Shown: positions 60,301-64,000 of the stretch, piece by piece | How positions within the stretch are numbered: the stretch's first letter is position 1 | How the letters are laid out: each line of letters opens with the position of its first letter | Source of the DNA: Haliclystus octoradiatus | Lineage: Eukaryota; Cnidaria; Staurozoa; Stauromedusae; Haliclystidae | Reading direction: 5' to 3' | Assembly: GCA_916610825.1 (NCBI GenBank) | Contig: OU744447.1 | Coordinates: forward strand, 942,146 to 1,006,145 | Length of the DNA: 64,000 nt | Notes under the pieces: model-generated | What the model saw: the letters and a program-made list of their open reading frames with translations, nothing else | Databases searched by the model: none | What the model was told of the DNA's origin: nothing | Position numbers and translations under genes: made by a program

Positions 60301-61766
60301 CTCAAAAACATTGCCAAACAGCATATACAACTTGCTGTTTCATCGCTCCCAATGGATGATTTGGTATTTGTACCTGATACTGTTGATTTAAAGTTATTTG
60401 ATGTCGAAGATGCAAAACTTCTGAAGCGACTACGTGGCCATTTGAGTCGCATCAACTGCTGCTATTTTGATACATTTAAACAGGTAACATAATTGCAGAT
60501 AAATTGCAGTAAAGCCTGTATACAGCAGCCTCTACAAAAACATTCCCTGAGTTATTCATGACATGATGAATCTCGGAAATATTGAATCGCTACTGAAAAC
60601 ATACTGAAAACATACTGGAATGGGATTGGGTAGTTGAAATCCGCAAGTTACATAACATAGAATCCTATATAGAACAACCATCTAGATGAATTGCCTGTTA
60701 TATACAGGTGGTCTTTATATACAGGGTTCATTCAATGGAAAACACTGACATATGACATATGAAGATTGAAGAGTGACCACTATAGACAGGTGGTCGCTCT
60801 ATAGAGGTGACCCTTATAATAGGTTCGACTGTATATTGAAGGTAACTTGAACATAGGGCATTGGCCTCTGATCAGACGCAGGAGAAGTTGAATATTAATC
60901 AATCTTCAATCCAATGATACCAAAAAGAGATCATCTTCTTTATTTGTAGGAATTGTACAGTGGAGCTTGTGATTCAAATATTTTAGTTTGGTCACCACAA
61001 AATATTTTCAAACATGTGCCATCAAAAGCTAATAATCAACAGGTAATTAATCATTCGATTCAATTCATATCACATTGATCACGCTCTTTCTATAATAAAT
61101 ATAATTGTTGATTTTATCAAAGTTTTTAAAAATTGAATTTTTAATTGAATTTAAAAGTAGTTTCATCAGCAGCCAGGTTGCTTGAAGGTGATTTGCGGTA
61201 CCGTCTTCATAATCATCATCAGACCTTTTTTTCACATGACTGATTTTAAAACTATATTATATGATATACACATACAGTAACACATACAATATGCACTGCA
61301 TATAGTGATGTGAAAATAAACTTCAAAACGAAATCAAGAGCCAATCAATTATTTGTTTTTAAATGCTTCTCAAGCTCTGGACCGTTAACTACCTGTCTGC
61401 TGAAATATAATTTTTTAGGTTCAAAGTCTTTCACAAATTGAGAGTGCAAACTTGCCATGTGATTTCACTTTTCAGTATTTTATAAACTAGCACTTTTGAA
61501 TAAGCAACTAAATACAACAATAATCAAAGTAAACTAAACAAACCTCTTTGGAATAATGGAATTAACTAACCAAATCAGACCAAATCATTTTGTAGAGATG
61601 TTAACAAGATCCTGATTACGTATATTGAAACAATAATATTCACAACAAGATTTATATTTGTTTTTCCCAGAATGATCTAGACGTTTCTAATGGTTTATTA
61701 TGTCCTTCATTGAATCCTGTTGCCAGGGCAATGCAAGATACTTGGAGTAGCAGTGATGACGATTAA
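51307..61766 (+). CDS. ERCC8: DNA excision repair protein ERCC8 / Cockayne syndrome A (WD40), 11 exons
   Basis: Exons are 51307-51482, 53889-53990, 54946-55069, 55523-55604, 56465-56533, 56625-56691, 58142-58239, 59913-60037, 60286-60483, 60950-61042 and 61671-61766. All joins keep phase and give 409 residues (human 396). ERCC8 is the WD40 substrate adaptor that binds DDB1 in the CUL4 ubiquitin ligase and acts at stalled RNA polymerase II in transcription-coupled repair. Matching blocks are FNAREQGL (human FLSARQTGL), HHHLGGVNYLDME, YLLSAGSRGSIVIYD, AVQWYPHDNGMF, STAATKHCLIA, GHTKEVLSLAWSPR, KIKMWDIRS (a DDB1-binding WDxR), FDQHNGKS, HNGSVNGLCF, LYSGACDSNILVW and the C-terminal DTWSSSDDD, nearly the human ending. 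Introns are packed with small transposons but exons are clean. A possible AATAAA lies at 62535-62540. Confidence 0.96.
52377..53284. mobile_element. Non-autonomous hAT-like element, 908 bp
   Basis: In ERCC8 intron 1, the ends CAGGGATGTTAAAGTTAC and (reversed) CAGGGATGTTAGTAACG are inverted repeats, flanked by the perfect 8-bp duplication ACTATCAT (52369-52376, 53285-53292). Subterminal regions are dense with AGTAACTAGTTAC units in both orientations, likely transposase-binding sites. A frame at 52691-52939 within it is not a transposase. Confidence 0.92.
54473..54664. mobile_element. Small foldback element (TGACCGGCA ends)
   Basis: In ERCC8 intron 2, GGCAAAATGACCGGCA at the left is mirrored by TGCCGGTCATTTTTGC at the right; the arms extend about 25-30 bp with mismatches. 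The target duplication is unclear. The 86-codon frame starting at 54478 is incidental. Confidence 0.55.
55847..55994. mobile_element. Palindromic foldback MITE (GTTCATGAAC family)
   Basis: This 148-bp element in ERCC8 intron 4 has terminal inverted repeats of about 33 bp starting CCCCTGCAAAAAACAG with a single mismatch, and is flanked by TA on both sides. The interior is made of repeated GTTCATGAAC, itself a palindrome. Confidence 0.88.
56146..56325. mobile_element. Mariner-like MITE, diverged copy
   Basis: Blocks GAGGTAGATAAA-TGGTCA, CTATAGACA-GTGG and TATAGAGGTG-CC-TTACAACAGGTT match the 20736 element. The ends are decayed. It lies in ERCC8 intron 4. Confidence 0.7.
57200..57620. repeat. 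Local duplications in ERCC8 intron 6
   Basis: ATATGAGATTGTCGAGAGTC with its following bases (about 40 bp) occurs at 57203 and 57367. A second pair, ATCAATAAAGAATAT with upstream TCCACAA-ATTAACCAC, occurs at about 57482 and 57561. Confidence 0.85.
58404..59185. repeat. Expanded GTTCATGAAC array, related to the foldback MITE
   Basis: In ERCC8 intron 7, about 780 bp consist largely of GGTTCATGAACAGTTCATGA-type units separated by T-runs (TTTTTTTGTTG). They switch orientation near 58735-58750, after which A-runs replace T-runs. The borders CCTCTGCAAAA and TTTTTGGCAGGG resemble the CCCCTGCAAAA ends of the element at 55847. Smaller fragments occur near 59520-59600 and 62385-62425. Confidence 0.8.
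60507..60831. mobile_element. Mariner-like MITE, larger diverged copy
   Basis: The left end CAGTAAAGCCTGTATACAGC and right end ATAGGTTCGACTG match the family, as does the interior CACTATAGACAGGTGG. It begins 23 bp inside ERCC8 intron 9. Confidence 0.75.
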
Positions 61767-63100
61767 GACAAGTAAGTGATGACGTAGCATACACTCGCAC
61801 AAATAGGAGGCGCCTGTGCCACAATACCATTGAAATAGAGAAAGGGCGCTTTTGTTTTCAGAGCAAGAAAGGTTGAACCAGATTGAATTCGATTGCAAAT
61901 TTTGTTTAAGTAATAGATACTTTCATTGTTATGCCATGTGAAATCAAATTGAAGAATGACCAATCTACAGAGAAGTCTTTTTAATTTAAAAGACCAACGT
62001 TTTATAGAATAGAGTAGAACAGCTTCTCTGTTTTTCCATTTGCCTCATCTATTGTCAGCCATGCAATGATCTTACTATCTTTACTGTGCATCTTGCATGT
62101 TCTGAATCGCTACTGAAAACCTGCTGAAAACAGATTGAAACAGACTTGAATGAATTAGGGACTGAAGAAGAACAGAAATTAACTAGAAGCTAATTAAATC
62201 TGGATTCTTCTCATTCCACTGAAAGACGACTGAAAGGAATCTTAAAATTTTCAAAAGCGGCTGATCGATTTATGCCCAATTCAGTAGCTATACTAAAAGA
62301 GTGAAGTTTCCAATAAGATTTCAATTTTTCAAATTCGTAATGATATTATCAATTTTGAATTGCAAAAACAGACCAGCATGAATAACACAATTCATGAACA
62401 GTTCATAAATTATTCATGACCTGTTCACCATTAACCATTGACACGATACCAATAATAGACAGATTGTAAGGTGTTGATGATCTATAAAGCAAACAGCTAA
62501 AGAACATTTACCAGGATCGTTTTATTTGGTTGGCAATAAAGTTATCCACCTGTCAAAGCAAATTATTTAAAGTGGTTGATGTTCCATGAATCCTTATTGC
62601 TCACAGTTTCCAACCGTCTTGTTATTTCAGGCTACAAGTGAATTATTTATATGAAAACTCAGCATTTAACTTCATATTCAATACGTCAATTACGTATACG
62701 TCAATTCCACATGGTCAATACGTCAATTACGTATACGTCAATTCCACATGGTCAAATACCCCCACAGTGTTGAATTTATTTAATTAAAATCAGTGCACTG
62801 TTATAACTAAAATTAATTCACTTTTGAAACAAGGAAGTCTTACTGAAATCTTACTGAATTAGGCATAATTCATGGCTTTTTGAATCTTCAGCTGCCTTTC
62901 ATTTTTTTTTCTCGATGAAAGAGTCTTAGTGAATAATGATAGCTACGTGAACATGTGATTGGATTCCTTTGTTAGTTCACACAATCTGTTTGCATTTTTT
63001 CACATTGATCAAGCATTTGTAATTAAAATGTGACTATTAACAACCAATCAGAATCCAGATCATCAAATAGTGCACTACCATTCATTAGTGCGTAATATGT
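61767..63100. other. ERCC8 3' flank, no further gene seen
   Basis: It contains a GTTCATGAAC-family scrap (62385-62425), the AATAAA at 62535 and a two-copy tandem repeat of about 37 bp (CAATACGTCAATTACGTATA...) at 62680-62755. Nothing coding was recognised. Confidence 0.5.
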
Positions 63101-63113
63101 CATGATAACTGGA

Positions 63114-63532
63114 TGCTGTAATGTTGTAATATTGTAGTGCTGTAATGTTTTGATGCTGTAATGTTGTAATGTTGTAATGTTGTGATGTTGTAATGTTGTA
63201 ATATTTCAATGCTGTAATGTTGTAATGTTGTGATGTTGTGATGTTGTAATGTTGTAATGTTGTAGTATTGTAATGTTGTGATGTTTTGGTGTTGTAATGT
63301 TGTGATGTTGTGGTGTTGTAATGTTGTAATGTTGTGATGTTGTAATGCTGTAATGTTGTAATGTTGTGATGTTGTAATGTTGTAATGTTGAAGTATTGTA
63401 ATGTTGTGATGTTGTAATGTTGTAATGTTGTAGTATTGTAATGTTGTGATGTTGTGGTGTTGTAATGTTGTGATGTTGCGGTGTTGTAATGTTGTAATGT
63501 TGTGATGTTGTAATGATGTAATATTGTAATAC
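63114..63532. repeat. Minisatellite of TTGTAATG / TTGTGATG 9-bp units
   Basis: About 45 consecutive 9-bp variants (TGTAATGTT, TGTGATGTT, TGTAGTATT, TGTGGTGTT) occur. Both-frame minus reading gives repetitive Tyr-Asn-Ile-Thr-Thr peptides, which are by-products of the repeat and not genes. Confidence 0.95.
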
Positions 63533-64000
63533 ATATTGATAGAATGTACATCATACACTTTCATACTGCTATATCGACCACCTGATAATTGGGACCATGT
63601 ACGATTATTATATAGAAGATAACTAGCTCTTCTCATCAATATGATAGTATTAGTATATATAATATCTAAATGAACTTTGCTTATATACACATTTAATATA
63701 TCTATATACAATAGTTACAATTGTGATATTTATAACACGCTTAAACCCGTACAGTATTGATATACGGGTAAATTCTTCATTGATATTATGTTGTCATGTA
63801 AGTCAGGCTTACGTCGTAGAAAGCCATGCAGTAGAATGTTGATGTACGTTGTACAAGTCATTATGCCATAGGTTTGAACCATTCTATGATAGGTTCTCGT
63901 CAGATCTTGTGAATGAATGGACAGAATGCTTTATCCGTGCATATCTCGTATTGAAACTACTTCTAGCCTTCCTTTGGTTGTTTACGTCATTGTTATAATT
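63533..64000. other. Window end, nothing recognised
   Basis: AT-rich sequence with no supported feature. Confidence 0.5.

Noticed and set aside
63075-63711. Two long minus-strand frames (159 and 203 codons)
   Set aside because: They are translations of the 9-bp minisatellite (endless Tyr-Asn-Ile-Thr-Thr) and overlap each other in different frames.
1-64000. CRISPR arrays, operons, ribosome binding sites, prophage or IS elements
   Set aside because: No spaced direct-repeat array or prokaryotic gene organisation; the window is clearly split-gene eukaryotic DNA.

Overview
This is a eukaryotic genomic window, AT-rich, with split genes: most introns are 0.1-3 kb, they have GT-AG borders, and reading phase is kept across every junction used below. 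It holds no prokaryotic features. Gene content (ERCC8/CSA, BRX1/BRIX1, PLGRKT, an LDLR/VLDLR-type receptor, a PHF24-like PHD protein, a peptide-type GPCR) is animal. The modest intron size, the LINE and SINE tails ending in GAT/ATC/ATT triplets and the dense small DNA transposons suggest an invertebrate deuterostome, perhaps an ascidian; that placement is inference.

Layout: 0.2-1.4 kb, intronless class A GPCR (-). 2.5-6.9 kb, PLGRKT (-, 4 exons). It is divergently paired, across 230 bp, with BRX1 (+, 11 exons, 7.1-22.2 kb). BRX1 intron 4 carries a complete Pao/BEL LTR retrotransposon (10,649-17,919, antisense) with 460-bp LTRs that appear identical, a 5-bp target duplication and one open 1825-codon gag-pol frame. 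Other BRX1 introns hold a decayed LINE, a hAT-type MITE, a mariner-like MITE at a splice donor, and a SINE. 24.2-31.5 kb, LDLR/VLDLR-like receptor (-, 17 exons) with an unusual extra LDL-A module next to the membrane. 31.5-41 kb is mostly repeats with a possible small two-exon gene (-). 41.0-47.5 kb, PHF24-like gene (-, 7 exons). 48.8-50.1 kb, LINE remnant (-). 51.3-61.8 kb, ERCC8 (+, 11 exons), whose introns are full of small transposons, including a family built on the palindrome GTTCATGAAC. 63.1-63.5 kb is a minisatellite.

The host genes are not a pathway. They are a ribosome-biogenesis factor (BRX1), a mitochondrial/plasma-membrane plasminogen receptor (PLGRKT), a lipoprotein-type endocytic receptor, a DNA-repair ubiquitin-ligase adaptor (ERCC8), a PHD protein and a GPCR. 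The most striking content is the mobilome: at least three hAT-like families are defined here to the base by perfect 8-bp target duplications. All gene models were assembled by hand from splice sites and remembered family similarity; no database search was run.
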